Below, one piece after another: positions 17,535 through 26,347 of a stretch of DNA of 64,000 bases. The position numbers were made by a program, and so were the translations under genes. The first letter of the stretch is position 1; each line of letters starts with the position of its first letter. The stretch comes from a virus. The notes beneath the pieces were generated by a model. It did no database searches, had not been told where the DNA came from, and saw nothing but the letters and a program-made list of their open reading frames with translations. Location: IMG/VR virus record IMGVR_UViG_3300044858_003476, positions 1 to 64,000 of that record; one strand, given 5' to 3'.

Positions 17535-17909
17535 ATGTCTACTATTCCTACTTTCAATAAATTCGCTCGTCAAGGTGACGTACTTATCAGACGTATTTCA
17601 GAAGACAGCATCGACTTATCGAAAGCTACTCGTATTGATAATACTGTCTTAGCATACGGTGAAGTCACTGGCCATAAACATCAGGTTGTTCCTATTGAAA
17701 CAGACACTAACAATGCAATCATTGGTGAACATAAGGCTGCTGAACTCTTCCGTATTGATGACAGTGGTACTCTGTACCTCCGCGTAAATGCTAGTACGGC
17801 CCGTCTTCAGCACGAAGAACACGGTCCCATTATCTTTAAGCGGGGGCTCTACGAAATCGGCATTCAGCAAGAGTATACTCCTTCTGGTTTTCGCTCTGTA
17901 GCTGACTAG
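17535..17909 (+). CDS. Conserved-looking small protein, His-rich beta fold
   Basis: 124 residues, RBS CGGAG 8 bases before ATG. Reads like a compact beta protein: RQGDVLIRRI, LAYGEVTGHKHQVV, LYLRVNASTARLQHEEHG, ending in RGLYEIGIQQEYTPSG. The paired His motifs (GHKH and HEEHG) could bind a metal, as in cupin-like folds. I recall similar short proteins in phages and cyanobacteria without a known function. It has its own leader and terminator. Confidence 0.7.
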   Translation: MSTIPTFNKFARQGDVLIRRISEDSIDLSKATRIDNTVLAYGEVTGHKHQVVPIETDTNNAIIGEHKAAELFRIDDSGTLYLRVNASTARLQHEEHGPIIFKRGLYEIGIQQEYTPSGFRSVAD

Positions 17910-17934
17910 TATTAATTTCTGCAACCTCTACCGT

Positions 17935-17960
17935 GGCCAGCCTAGTGCTGGCCTTCTATT
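17935..17960 (+). terminator. Terminator after the 124-residue gene
   Basis: GGCCAGC (17935-17941), loop CTAGT, GCTGGCC (17947-17953), then TTCTATTGTTT. Confidence 0.7.
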
Positions 17961-17993
17961 GTTTATAGACCATTAACTACAGAGCATAAGAAA

Positions 17994-19079
17994 ATGTCTA
18001 CCTATCTTGAATTAACTCCAGAACATGAAAAGCTAATCCCTACCTACAAGGAGCGTTGGATCCGTATGGTGGATCGCCCCTTTGATAAGGCCCTAGCCCG
18101 CCAGGCGGTTACTGAACTATATGCCCTACTCAAGAAACACTGTGACTTAGGAGATCTCAGCTGTCCGCGTACTATCTTCACTAGCTCGCCCATCATGGCG
18201 GCCAGTATTATTGCTCTTCTCAATAAAGCAGAGGAGGAAGAGCAGAGTATCGTTAAGGGTAAGAAGACTAAAACTAAGTTTACTAAGACTGAACTCACAT
18301 TAATCAAGGAGTTCTTTAAACGTAAGCCCGCTACTCCTAAGAACGAGGCTGTACTCCAGGAACTCGTCGATGCTTATGTTGCAGAGCGGGGCCCCATTGA
18401 TCCTATTAAGGATAAGGAGTGTGGCAATTATATTGCTAATGGTCACTTCTCCTACGAGTGCCGTATGAGCTTCGCTGCATTCGCTAACTTCAGCGTCGAG
18501 GTACTCGGCGTGACTATGGAGGATTACGATAAGTATATGCTCATTGCTGAGAACTTATCGTGGGTATACACCTATGAGGAGTTATGTATTGTATGTGAGC
18601 GGCCCAAGGTACATTATACTCTGGACGGCGATATTCATTGCGATGGTGAGCCCGCGATTAAGTTCTCTGATGGCGTTGAATTGTGGTTATGGCACGGTAC
18701 CCCGTTACCGTCCTTCATGCAGTGTCATAGCTCCACCTGGGATCCCAAGTGGTTACTCGATGATGAGAAGGGCATGAACTCTGAGCACCGCCGTATCCTC
18801 ATTGAGGCGCTGGGTTATGAGAATATTCTATCGCGCTTGGATAGTGAGATCATCAGCACCTATAATACTACTAGCTACGTAGGTGACGGTAATGAGTATG
18901 AATTACACATCATCCGCGGTGACTTCGGTGGCGAGGACGCGCATATTCTAACCATGCGTTGCCCTAGCACTAATCACTACCATGCAGTACGTGTTGATCC
19001 CGCGCACACTTCAGCCCGCGAAGCTGTAATCGAATTCAATAAAGGCATAGATCCCGAAAGCTTCGAAATTCAGACTTAG
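17994..19079 (+). CDS. DUF6745-like protein
   Basis: 361 residues. The middle (about 210-285) has the pattern I recall for DUF6745: GEPAIKFSDGVELWLWHGTP, a conserved block with Pro, and MNSEHRRILIEALGYENIL (an N.E.RR..IE..G block). The N-terminal part is helical and basic (GKKTKTKFTKTELTLIKEFF); the C-terminal part is beta-rich with HILTMRCPSTNHYHAVRV. Function unknown. It precedes the IsrB element, whose leader repeats begin right after its stop, and lies outside any obvious operon. Confidence 0.6.
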   Translation: MSTYLELTPEHEKLIPTYKERWIRMVDRPFDKALARQAVTELYALLKKHCDLGDLSCPRTIFTSSPIMAASIIALLNKAEEEEQSIVKGKKTKTKFTKTELTLIKEFFKRKPATPKNEAVLQELVDAYVAERGPIDPIKDKECGNYIANGHFSYECRMSFAAFANFSVEVLGVTMEDYDKYMLIAENLSWVYTYEELCIVCERPKVHYTLDGDIHCDGEPAIKFSDGVELWLWHGTPLPSFMQCHSSTWDPKWLLDDEKGMNSEHRRILIEALGYENILSRLDSEIISTYNTTSYVGDGNEYELHIIRGDFGGEDAHILTMRCPSTNHYHAVRVDPAHTSAREAVIEFNKGIDPESFEIQT

Positions 19080-19080
19080 T

Positions 19081-19340
19081 CACTAACTCTGCCCTAAGGC
19101 GACAGGAGTAAATGTCACTAATCCTACCCTAAAAAGACAGTACGTAAGATATCCCTTAACCCCACCCTAAAAGAACAGGGCTTGCCTTACGAGCTTAGAT
19201 TGGGTTAACTGGTTACTAACCCCGCCCTAAAGCGACAGGAGCAAAATCTGTCACTAACCCTACTCTATCTCTGGGAGTCACTAACCCTACCCTATATCTG
19301 GAGTGTCACTAACCCCGTCCTTTTTAGGGTAGGGCTTGCC
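19081..19340 (+). repeat. Seven degenerate left-end motifs upstream of IsrB
   Basis: The motif ACTAACCCYRCCCTA recurs at about 19082, 19117, 19158, 19217, 19256, 19280 and 19305, several times followed by AGCGACAGGAG or AGAACAGGGCTTGCC. Spacing is irregular (about 24-60 nt). The CCCTA...AGGG parts can fold into small hairpins. This looks like repeated copies of the left end of the IsrB element. Confidence 0.6.
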
Positions 19341-19520
19341 TAGACCAATTTAGGCGACGCAAGTAGAGACTACCGCATCGAGACACAATCTGGCACAGAC
19401 TTCCGAATACTTCCCTAGTTCGGATTACCTCTCAGCTTTATTGGTAAAGCGTTGTTAGACAAGACATCTTGATTGTGTTGCGGGAAGGGACTTTAACTTT
19501 ACTCTTAAGGATTATCTCCT
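19341..19520 (+). ncRNA. Putative IsrB omega-RNA scaffold
   Basis: 180-nt gene-free leader directly before isrB with several complementary blocks (for example ACTTCCGAATACTTCCC with later GCGGGAAGGGAC, and TTAGACAAG with CTTGATTG). IscB/IsrB elements encode the omega RNA 5' of the ORF with the guide at its 5' end. The true 5' end may lie within the repeats at 19081-19340. Boundaries are inferred. Confidence 0.6.
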
Positions 19521-20618
19521 ATGCCAAGAGTTCCTGTTATTTCAAAAGACGGAAAGCCGTTGATGCCCACTAAATCCAGTCGGGCCAGACGGTGGATTAA
19601 AGAAGGAAAAGCTATCGGTAAATTCAATGACTTAGATATTTTCTATGTCCAGCTAACCGATGAACCTTCCGATAACAAAACCCAACCGATTGCCATTGGG
19701 ATTGACCCGGGTAAATTATTCTCAGGAATCGGTGTTCAATCTTCTCTTTTCACTCTCTGGAAAGCTCACTTAGAACTTCCCTTTAAACGAGTAAGAGAAC
19801 GAATGGATAATCGGCGATTAATGCGACGGGGCAGAAGGGGACGACGGATCAATCGTCACATTCCTTTTAATCTAAGAGCGCATCGTCAAAAACGATTCTC
19901 CAACAGAAGAAAAGCTAAGTTGGCCCCTTCAATCAGAGCTAATCGTCAACTCGAATTAAGAGTTGTTTCTGAATTAGCCAGAATCTATCCTATTTCTGAT
20001 ATTTACTTTGAGTACGTTAAAGCCGATGTTGATTTAACTTCTGGTAGAAAAGGGGCTAAGTCTGGAAAAGGTTTCTCGCCAGTTATGGTTGGACAGAAAC
20101 AAGCAATTGAGCAACTGTCTCAGTTTGCAACAGTCCATACTCGTTTTGGTTGGCAAACCTCTAATCTCAGAAAACATTTGCGACTAGAAAAGTCTAAAAA
20201 TAAAGCAGAACAATCACCAGAAAGTCATGCTAACGATGGAATTGCTCTTGCCTGTTTTCACTTTTTAGATTATTTGCCATTCCATACTTCTAATAGTCAT
20301 GGACATGGTTGGAAGGGTTCTGTTAAAGTAACAAACGCTCCCTTTGCTGTCATCAAACGTCCTCCTATTAGTCGTCGTCAACTTCACCTGATGGTTTTTT
20401 CTAAGGGCGGTAAACGACGTAAATATGGTGGCTCTACCACAAGACATGGGTTCCGTAAAGGAGATTTAGTTTCTTCTCCCAAAGGAATTGGTTATGTTAG
20501 TGGAGATACCGAAAAACAGTTATCTGTAAGCGATACCAGTTGGAAACGATTGGGACAGATAGTTGTTAGTAAGATTCAATTAATTCGTCGTTCTAATGGT
20601 TTAATTGTTTCTCACTAA
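19521..20618 (+). CDS. isrB: IsrB RNA-guided nickase (PLMP-RuvC, no HNH)
   Basis: 365 residues. The PLMP domain opens the protein: MPRVPVISKDGKPLMPTKSS. RuvC-I is IAIGIDPGKLFSG (D62); an Arg-rich bridge helix runs from 86 to 132 (MRRGRRGRRINRH); RuvC-II is DIYFEYVKAD (E164); RuvC-III is SHANDGIALA (H236, D239). The gap between RuvC-II and III is only about 70 residues, so the HNH domain of IscB is absent, matching the roughly 350-residue IsrB group. IsrB nicks DNA under omega-RNA guidance and is the presumed ancestor of the Cas9 RuvC half. No tnpA is nearby. Composition and codon use differ from the flanking phage genes, indicating a transferred element. Confidence 0.85.
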   Translation: MPRVPVISKDGKPLMPTKSSRARRWIKEGKAIGKFNDLDIFYVQLTDEPSDNKTQPIAIGIDPGKLFSGIGVQSSLFTLWKAHLELPFKRVRERMDNRRLMRRGRRGRRINRHIPFNLRAHRQKRFSNRRKAKLAPSIRANRQLELRVVSELARIYPISDIYFEYVKADVDLTSGRKGAKSGKGFSPVMVGQKQAIEQLSQFATVHTRFGWQTSNLRKHLRLEKSKNKAEQSPESHANDGIALACFHFLDYLPFHTSNSHGHGWKGSVKVTNAPFAVIKRPPISRRQLHLMVFSKGGKRRKYGGSTTRHGFRKGDLVSSPKGIGYVSGDTEKQLSVSDTSWKRLGQIVVSKIQLIRRSNGLIVSH

Positions 20619-20629
20619 CTTGTATAAAG

Positions 20630-20660
20630 CCGCCCTCCGTTATCACTAAAGGGCGGGGTT
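20630..20660 (+). terminator. Hairpin at the right end of the IsrB element
   Basis: CCGCCCT (20630-20636) pairs with AGGGCGG (20650-20656), followed by GGTTTCAG. It closes isrB and probably marks the element's right end just before the next phage gene. Confidence 0.65.
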
Positions 20661-20677
20661 TCAGACCTAGTTTTTCA

Positions 20678-21433
20678 ATGACAGCGTTATACCGAGCCGT
20701 ACAATTCAACCCGCAGTGTACCGTATGTAGTCTATCTACTAGGCAGGCAGTGAGTGGTCAGTCTGAGAGACCTATTAAGGATGTAATACTAGTAGCTATC
20801 TCAGCCTATCCTGGTAAACGGGAGGAGGCCACTAAGATGAGCCTCGCTCCCGGCACTAACAATGAGGATACTAGTGGTGCCGGGGCCTTCCTCCGGCGTT
20901 GCTTATATTGGGCTATAGAATGTGACCCCACGTGGGATGGGCCCCCCATTAATGAGCTAGTGTATTTCACTAATGCTATAAAGTGCTCCCCTCGAGACAA
21001 GACCGTTAAAGATATTCATCGCTCCCGCTGTCGGGATACCTGGCTACTCCCTGAGCTCACAGCACTACCGACTGGCGTACCTCTATTACTAGCAGGTAGC
21101 GAGGCAGTTAAGGCCATACACGGTCTCGACGCCACTATAGCCAATTACAGGGGGGCTGTCTATAACTGGCGGGGCCATCCTACTGTAACTACGTTTAATC
21201 CAATAGAGGTAGAGAGAGGTGTCTTCTATAAGACTACTATAGATGAAGAGGATGTTAAACGTGACCTCAAGGCCCTACTTCACAGTAAGAAAACCCTGCG
21301 AGATAGTGACATCGATAAGATAGTTAAGACTCGTATGTGGAATCCCGTCCCTGTAGGTAGTATGATGTGGTACTTCAGGAAGGATATAAATATCATCAAG
21401 CGAGAGATACTGAACTATGCAAACACAAAATAA
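20678..21433 (+). CDS. Uracil-DNA glycosylase-like protein with Fe-S cysteines
   Basis: 251 residues. CTVCSLSTRQAVSGQ opens like family 4/5 UDGs (C14, C17), followed by DVILVAISAYPGKREE in place of the usual GE.PG..ED, then FTNAIKCSPRD (C103) and HRSRCRDTWLLPEL (C118). Four cysteines at these positions suit the 4Fe-4S cluster. VPLLLAGSEAVKAIHG and the later HPTVTTFNP (usual HPS or HPA) complete the fold. The changed GEAPG motif raises the chance of altered activity. UDGs remove uracil; next to dUTPase this suggests control of uracil in phage DNA. Begins right behind the IsrB element. Confidence 0.72.
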   Translation: MTALYRAVQFNPQCTVCSLSTRQAVSGQSERPIKDVILVAISAYPGKREEATKMSLAPGTNNEDTSGAGAFLRRCLYWAIECDPTWDGPPINELVYFTNAIKCSPRDKTVKDIHRSRCRDTWLLPELTALPTGVPLLLAGSEAVKAIHGLDATIANYRGAVYNWRGHPTVTTFNPIEVERGVFYKTTIDEEDVKRDLKALLHSKKTLRDSDIDKIVKTRMWNPVPVGSMMWYFRKDINIIKREILNYANTK

Positions 21434-21680
21434 ACATGTCACAGAGCGGGCCGCCTTATTCAATAAGTTGCGCCTTCTGGGTATCAAGAGTATCGTCGTC
21501 TACTATTGGCACCATAATAAGCAACGCTGTCTCCTAGCGCCCCTCTATAACTCTGACGTTACTGACACGTACATGATATCCGCTAACTTTAATATCGAGG
21601 AGACTAAATTGATTTGGAGTATTGCGCGCAATCTACTGCCCCATGATAATCAAGAAGGACACATCACTATTATTGTTTAA
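21417..21680 (+). CDS. Unknown 87-residue protein
   Basis: Starts inside the UDG-like gene (17-base overlap) and ends just before the next small gene. Not recognised. Mixed alpha/beta text (LRLLGIKSIVVYYWHH, ISANFNIEETKLIWSIARNL) with no membrane segment. Confidence 0.6.
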   Translation: MQTQNKHVTERAALFNKLRLLGIKSIVVYYWHHNKQRCLLAPLYNSDVTDTYMISANFNIEETKLIWSIARNLLPHDNQEGHITIIV

Positions 21681-21686
21681 CTAAGC

Positions 21687-21857
21687 ATGAATACTAAGAA
21701 TCTAGCGTACTGGTACCTATTATTTGGGGCCATCTATGGTCTTACTGAACGTACTATTGACATTGCTAAACAGGGGTTCACTCTTCTGGAGATAGGTACA
21801 ATTGCCGTCATAGTCTTCACCCTAGTATGTATTATCTGTGTGCGTCCCCATGACTAA
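21687..21857 (+). CDS. Small two-helix membrane protein
   Basis: 56 residues. Two hydrophobic segments: AYWYLLFGAIYGL (about 7-19) and IGTIAVIVFTLVCIICV (about 36-52), ending RPHD. The stop overlaps the clamp-loader start by 8 bases (ATGACTAA), so it is probably a real, coupled gene. Function unknown. Confidence 0.6.
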   Translation: MNTKNLAYWYLLFGAIYGLTERTIDIAKQGFTLLEIGTIAVIVFTLVCIICVRPHD

Positions 21858-22941
21858 TAGCCTATCTAATGAACATAGGCCCCGCCGACTAACTGACTAT
21901 GTAGGTGGCGGATTGGCCATCTCGCTAGTTAAGGCTCTTATCAGTAGAAATCTACATAGCTCGGCAGGTAATAATGTTTACTCGGCGGGGAATATGTTAA
22001 TGTGGGGCCCGCCTGGTTGCGGTAAGACTACACTAGCCCTACTATATGCTCGTAGCACTCTCTGCCCTAACCGTGAGCCCGGTAGCTGGGAGGGCTGCGG
22101 TGAGTGCCCCGTATGTCTGGGTACTGATACCACTAATATTTATCACTATACTATCAGTAGCCCTACTGAGGCCCGGCCTCATATAGAGCGCTTCCTGGAT
22201 ATGGCCCGTGCTAGTCCTATAATAGTAGGGGATAGAGAAGATCAGTATCGCCAGTTCATCATCCTCGATGAATTTCAGCGTATCAGCCCTGAGCTGGCAT
22301 CTCTATTACTAGAGGCCATTGAGTTCGGACCCAATCATACCAGTTGGATACTCTGCACTATGGATAAGCAGAAGCTAATGGCTAATAAGGTGACGAGCCA
22401 GGCTATAGAGCGCCGCTGCTTAGAGGTACCGCTATCTAATCCCCCCATTGATGACATGGCAGGGCGTATTTGTGATATAATGAACATAGAGCTGGAGGCA
22501 GCTCAGGCCCTCGTTAAACTGGCTGGTAGCGCTGGTAGAGCATGGTCTCTTCTAGAACGACTACTACTAGTTAATACAGTAGAGGATATCACCTATGACC
22601 TAGTTTATGATGAACTAGCAGGTGGCGCTACTGTAGAGGGCCGAGCTGCATTCTGGAGCGCCCTGGCCCTCAGTGATGTGAGAGCCGTCCGCGCTTATAT
22701 CAAGATGTGGCAACTCGACGTTAATGGGGAGGTAATCGCAGGCCTTCTAGTGGAGGATATCATTAATAGAATTACTGGGCCTAATCCCTCTATAGAACGA
22801 CTACTTGCTGACCTGGCTCGCTGGTGGGGTAATAAGTCATACCCATTGGAGGCTATTCTACTAGCCCATCTGGGTACTAGTGTGGTGCCTCCCGTACCCC
22901 TGCTATTAACTCAAGGTACGGGACTGAGGTGGCTGCAGTGA
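21850..22941 (+). CDS. dnaX: Clamp loader subunit (DnaX-like AAA+ ATPase)
   Basis: 363 residues from ATG 21850 (a GTG upstream in frame is less likely). Walker A GPPGCGKT (53-60); zinc cysteines C72, C83, C86, C89 inserted after it, as in DnaX; Walker B and DExx box FIILDEFQRI (D140, E141; F where DnaX has A); and a region QAIERRCLEVPL resembling the SRC motif with RRC. The C-terminal half is the helical collar. It opens and loads the beta clamp at primer junctions. The stop overlaps the next start (GTGA). Confidence 0.85.
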   Translation: MTNSLSNEHRPRRLTDYVGGGLAISLVKALISRNLHSSAGNNVYSAGNMLMWGPPGCGKTTLALLYARSTLCPNREPGSWEGCGECPVCLGTDTTNIYHYTISSPTEARPHIERFLDMARASPIIVGDREDQYRQFIILDEFQRISPELASLLLEAIEFGPNHTSWILCTMDKQKLMANKVTSQAIERRCLEVPLSNPPIDDMAGRICDIMNIELEAAQALVKLAGSAGRAWSLLERLLLVNTVEDITYDLVYDELAGGATVEGRAAFWSALALSDVRAVRAYIKMWQLDVNGEVIAGLLVEDIINRITGPNPSIERLLADLARWWGNKSYPLEAILLAHLGTSVVPPVPLLLTQGTGLRWLQ

Positions 22942-23615
22942 TATACCTGACTACTACACCTGTCACTCTACTCAACTACCACTTACGGCAGCAGGGTATT
23001 ACTCCTCTAGTAGGACACGATGCGTCCTGTCTCGAGTGGGGTAACTTCCTAGAGCCAGTGGTGGTTATATGGGAGGGGCCCCCTGCTATCGATCATGTGA
23101 CACAGGTAGAGGGTAACACCGCCTATCTCGTCTTCGATAAGATACCAGCTGCATGGGCCGCTCGCGGTACAAATTATGAGGTAGACCCCAATCAGTATCA
23201 GGCTATCCTGAATAAGGTAGGGGGCGTACTCACACAGCAGGGGCGCCTTAATCTATGGCGAGCCTATCATATGGCCCCTCGTCGTCTGGGAGCAGAGCTA
23301 TTAATACTCAGCCTGCTCTATAAGGAGACTGGTAAGCCAGCAGATTGGGTCGAGCCTAGTACTCGGTTACTCCGAGTACGCCTGGGCCGTGGGGCCCGCC
23401 ACATACTTAACCTAGATAGTGAGGTATATGTAGCATTGATGTCTAATAGCCGCACTGATAGTATAGGCGTTGCTATAGAGAGAGTAGCTGCCTGTGTTAG
23501 AGCAGGGGGCCCTCGCTCTACCTGGCTGGCACTAGCGTTAGAGGAGTGGATAGCTAGAGTGGGGCCCACCCCATCAGAAGACGACCTCGCCTTTCTCGAC
23601 ACACTACTGAACTAG
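22938..23615 (+). CDS. Unknown 225-residue protein coupled to the clamp loader
   Basis: Start GTG 22938 is chosen for the 4-base overlap with the clamp-loader stop. Not recognised. Rossmann-like N-terminus (VIYLTTTPVTLLNYHLRQQG) and an Arg-rich C-terminal half (RLLRVRLGRGARHIL). Size and place would fit a small clamp-loader subunit (delta-like), but no signature is visible. Confidence 0.7.
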   Translation: MIYLTTTPVTLLNYHLRQQGITPLVGHDASCLEWGNFLEPVVVIWEGPPAIDHVTQVEGNTAYLVFDKIPAAWAARGTNYEVDPNQYQAILNKVGGVLTQQGRLNLWRAYHMAPRRLGAELLILSLLYKETGKPADWVEPSTRLLRVRLGRGARHILNLDSEVYVALMSNSRTDSIGVAIERVAACVRAGGPRSTWLALALEEWIARVGPTPSEDDLAFLDTLLN

Positions 23616-23635
23616 GGTACCGAGTGCTGGCTCCT

Positions 23636-23651
23636 GCCGCATAACTGCGGC
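23636..23651 (+). terminator. Small hairpin after the clamp-loader operon
   Basis: GCCGCA-TAAC-TGCGGC without a clear T-tract; possible weak terminator in the 113-base gap before the next gene. Confidence 0.35.
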
Positions 23652-23728
23652 TATCGCATTGATTAGTCGCGTCTATAAGGTTACTGGTTCACCTAAACCA
23701 GATATACACCACATACAACTACACGAAT

Positions 23729-24895
23729 ATGTCTGATTTATTACTTAATGTCGATAACGATTATCTTGATTTAGCTACTGAACTGAACATTGATATCAAT
23801 ACCATCACTGATACTATTGATATCAATACATCGAAGAGTAGTCCCAATACATTCTTTACCTCGCTGCCTAAGGATGTTGTCGTCCGCCGTCTTAATAGCG
23901 CTAGTTATCAAGATAGTCAAGAGATGCGCTGGCCCTACCCAGGCCAGGATAACCAGAAGTTATTCGAACAATTCGAGGGCGTTAATGGTGTGATTGTGCA
24001 GTTACAGGGCGTGGTACTACAGCATCAGGCGCAGTTAGACCATAGCTATTGGGATGAAGCCAACAGTAAATATGTGCGCTTCTGTAATAGTGTAGGATAT
24101 AAGCGTACCTATCCTGATGGTAGTGTTAAACTAATCCAGGCCCTTCCTGAAAACGTATGTCTCAAGGGCGTAACTGAATATGGAGATCCACCTAATCGTC
24201 CTCTACCTATTATCGATAAACTAGGTCTAGTTGGTAAGAAGGGCATGACCTGCAGTGATTGTATTCGCGCAGGCCTGCATAGTCAAGAGGTAGAAGGTAA
24301 GGACCGCCCCGTTACCTGTAGCCCGACGGGCCAGCTTATCTTCTATGTTACGGGCTTCACCACTCGTGTATTGTCTAATAAGGCAGGTAAGGTCACATCT
24401 ACCTTTATTGATTATACAGTGAAGGAACTCATGGATGATACTGGCTTCATCCTAATCATTCCCCTCAAGGCAAAGTCTACTCGCCGTGGTATCTGGGATG
24501 CCCCAAATAAACAGTGGACTAGTATTGGTTATGAGGCTATGGTCAATAATCTCATCTACAAACACAGCAAGGACTTCGATAATGCCCCTGTTGGCAAACG
24601 CGATACTATTGCAATGAAGATGAGTCCTTATTTTCAGACTATTATCATTAGTATCGTGCCGCCTAATCCAGAAGATAAGAACCCCAAGGCATCACTAAAC
24701 TTCGCAGTTAAGGAGATTCCTGACTTAAGGGCTATTAAGGCAGCACGCAAGTACTGGCAGCAGATTAATCCTGTTGGTGAGATTAATGTTCTTAATGAGG
24801 GTGACTTTAGCAACACAAAGAGTGTTGGCCCGTGTACTGCGGAAGTCGTAGAAGAAGAAACAATTGAGATTAATGGGAACCCCTGGGCCGAATGA
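23729..24895 (+). CDS. Possible single-stranded DNA binding protein
   Basis: 388 residues. A central cysteine set (NVCLKGV, GMTCSDCIRAG, PVTCSPTGQ; about 145-190) may bind zinc, followed by beta-rich text (LIFYVTGFTTRVL). The C-terminus is acidic and ends in EINGNPWAE, like the protein-recruiting tails of phage SSBs. It overlaps the helicase start by 4 bases. Replisome neighbours, a zinc cluster and an acidic tail suggest a gp32-like SSB, but no defining motif is visible. Confidence 0.5.
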   Translation: MSDLLLNVDNDYLDLATELNIDINTITDTIDINTSKSSPNTFFTSLPKDVVVRRLNSASYQDSQEMRWPYPGQDNQKLFEQFEGVNGVIVQLQGVVLQHQAQLDHSYWDEANSKYVRFCNSVGYKRTYPDGSVKLIQALPENVCLKGVTEYGDPPNRPLPIIDKLGLVGKKGMTCSDCIRAGLHSQEVEGKDRPVTCSPTGQLIFYVTGFTTRVLSNKAGKVTSTFIDYTVKELMDDTGFILIIPLKAKSTRRGIWDAPNKQWTSIGYEAMVNNLIYKHSKDFDNAPVGKRDTIAMKMSPYFQTIIISIVPPNPEDKNPKASLNFAVKEIPDLRAIKAARKYWQQINPVGEINVLNEGDFSNTKSVGPCTAEVVEEETIEINGNPWAE

Positions 24896-26334
24896 TAATA
24901 CGAGTAGATGGTAACTGGGCCTATATACCAGAACTACTGCCAGGCTGTCATAGACATCTCTGTGCAGTGCTAGACGTAGAAGAAGCCCGCTCTATAGCGG
25001 GTATTCTTCCTATTGAACCTCTAGCTATACCCGCTCATTACCCTCTCTATTATCCAGATGGGCGAGGGGGCTATCGCTTATTGGCGGGCCTCCTCCCTCT
25101 TTATATGGAGTTATTACAGCGGGCTGGCCACACTGCTACTCTAGAGCTACTCCCCCGACCAACTCTACTCGATCCTGTTATAGACGCCAGACTACGCCTC
25201 GACCAACGAGAGGCAGTAGCTAGCGTATTACGGGGCTACCGGGGCTACGTGCGGGCTGCTACTGGTTATGGAAAGAGCCCTGTCATTGCCACGCTGATGA
25301 AATACTTCGAGGCCCGCCGACTCATAGTAGTACCTACCGTACGTCTACTCTACCAGATGGCGGAGGATGTGCAGGAGTGGGCGGGCCTCTCTCCTGGGCT
25401 AGTAGGAGATGGTAATGATGATATTGGAGCTATGACTATCGCTACCGTAGATACTCTCTATGAGCGTATTAAACGGGGCGATAGGCGCTATATAGAGTGG
25501 CTCTCTGGTATTGAGGTCGCTGTGTTCGATGAGGCGCATACCTATATGAATGCAAGTGGTATCACTACTGCTCTATCATTAGTCAACGCGTGTTATAAGA
25601 TTGGCATGACTGCTACACCTACTCGCCCTAAGATGATGGAGGCTATATTCGGCCCCCTTCTCGCAGAGTATCAAGAGACTACTCTCATCGAGAGCGGCGT
25701 CATTATGCAACCTAAGTTCGAGTTCTATCCAGCTCCTCCCGGTGCAGTAACGCACGGCTCATTCAATAAGCCCTTTACACCATGGCTCTATAATCAGCTA
25801 TACGATAGCGTCATAGTTAATAATAGAGCCCGCAATGCCCTTATAGCAAGGCACGCATGCCGACTGATAAATGAAGGCTATGGGCCTGTGCTCATCCTAG
25901 TGCGTAAGGTAGGTACTACTAGTAAGAAGAAGAATCCTGCCAGTCAGGCCCTTAACATACTGAGTGAGCTAGAGGCGCTGGGCACATCTCTACCCATTAT
26001 TCATGGTAAGAGTACTAACATAACCGACGTACTAGACCAGCTGTCAGCGGGCTCTATATCTGGCGCTATAGCCAGTGAGGGTATCTTGAGCCTAGGTGTA
26101 AGCATACGCTCTATTGGTAGTATTATAATGGCCGCCGGTGGTAAGGGAGGAGTAGACGGTGTATCTATGATTCAAAAGGTGGGCCGGGCCTTACGCGTTA
26201 AAGAGGGTAAGCGTAACCCACCTATAATTGACTTCGTGGATCCACAGGGCTGGTTCCACTCTCAGAGTGAGGCGCGTATTAGAATAGCCACTGATACATA
26301 CGGCGGTGATCACGTCACTGTATTCACTACTTGA
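24892..26334 (+). CDS. SF2 helicase (UvsW/DEAD-box type)
   Basis: 480 residues. RLDQREAVASVLRGYRG (Q-like motif), motif I ATGYGKSPV, Ia LIVVPTVRLL, motif II VAVFDEAHTY (DEAH), motif III GMTATPTRP, motif VI QKVGRALRV. This order, with the motif II and III spacing, matches UvsW-like or ComF/XPB-type repair helicases. It remodels branched DNA during recombination-dependent replication. Overlaps the putative SSB gene by 4 bases. Confidence 0.85.
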   Translation: MIIRVDGNWAYIPELLPGCHRHLCAVLDVEEARSIAGILPIEPLAIPAHYPLYYPDGRGGYRLLAGLLPLYMELLQRAGHTATLELLPRPTLLDPVIDARLRLDQREAVASVLRGYRGYVRAATGYGKSPVIATLMKYFEARRLIVVPTVRLLYQMAEDVQEWAGLSPGLVGDGNDDIGAMTIATVDTLYERIKRGDRRYIEWLSGIEVAVFDEAHTYMNASGITTALSLVNACYKIGMTATPTRPKMMEAIFGPLLAEYQETTLIESGVIMQPKFEFYPAPPGAVTHGSFNKPFTPWLYNQLYDSVIVNNRARNALIARHACRLINEGYGPVLILVRKVGTTSKKKNPASQALNILSELEALGTSLPIIHGKSTNITDVLDQLSAGSISGAIASEGILSLGVSIRSIGSIIMAAGGKGGVDGVSMIQKVGRALRVKEGKRNPPIIDFVDPQGWFHSQSEARIRIATDTYGGDHVTVFTT

Positions 26335-26347
26335 CACTAGCGCTGTC

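Noticed and set aside
19081-19340. A CRISPR array before isrB
   Set aside because: Motif spacing is irregular (about 24-60 nt), copies overlap in style with element left ends, and there are no spacers of constant length.
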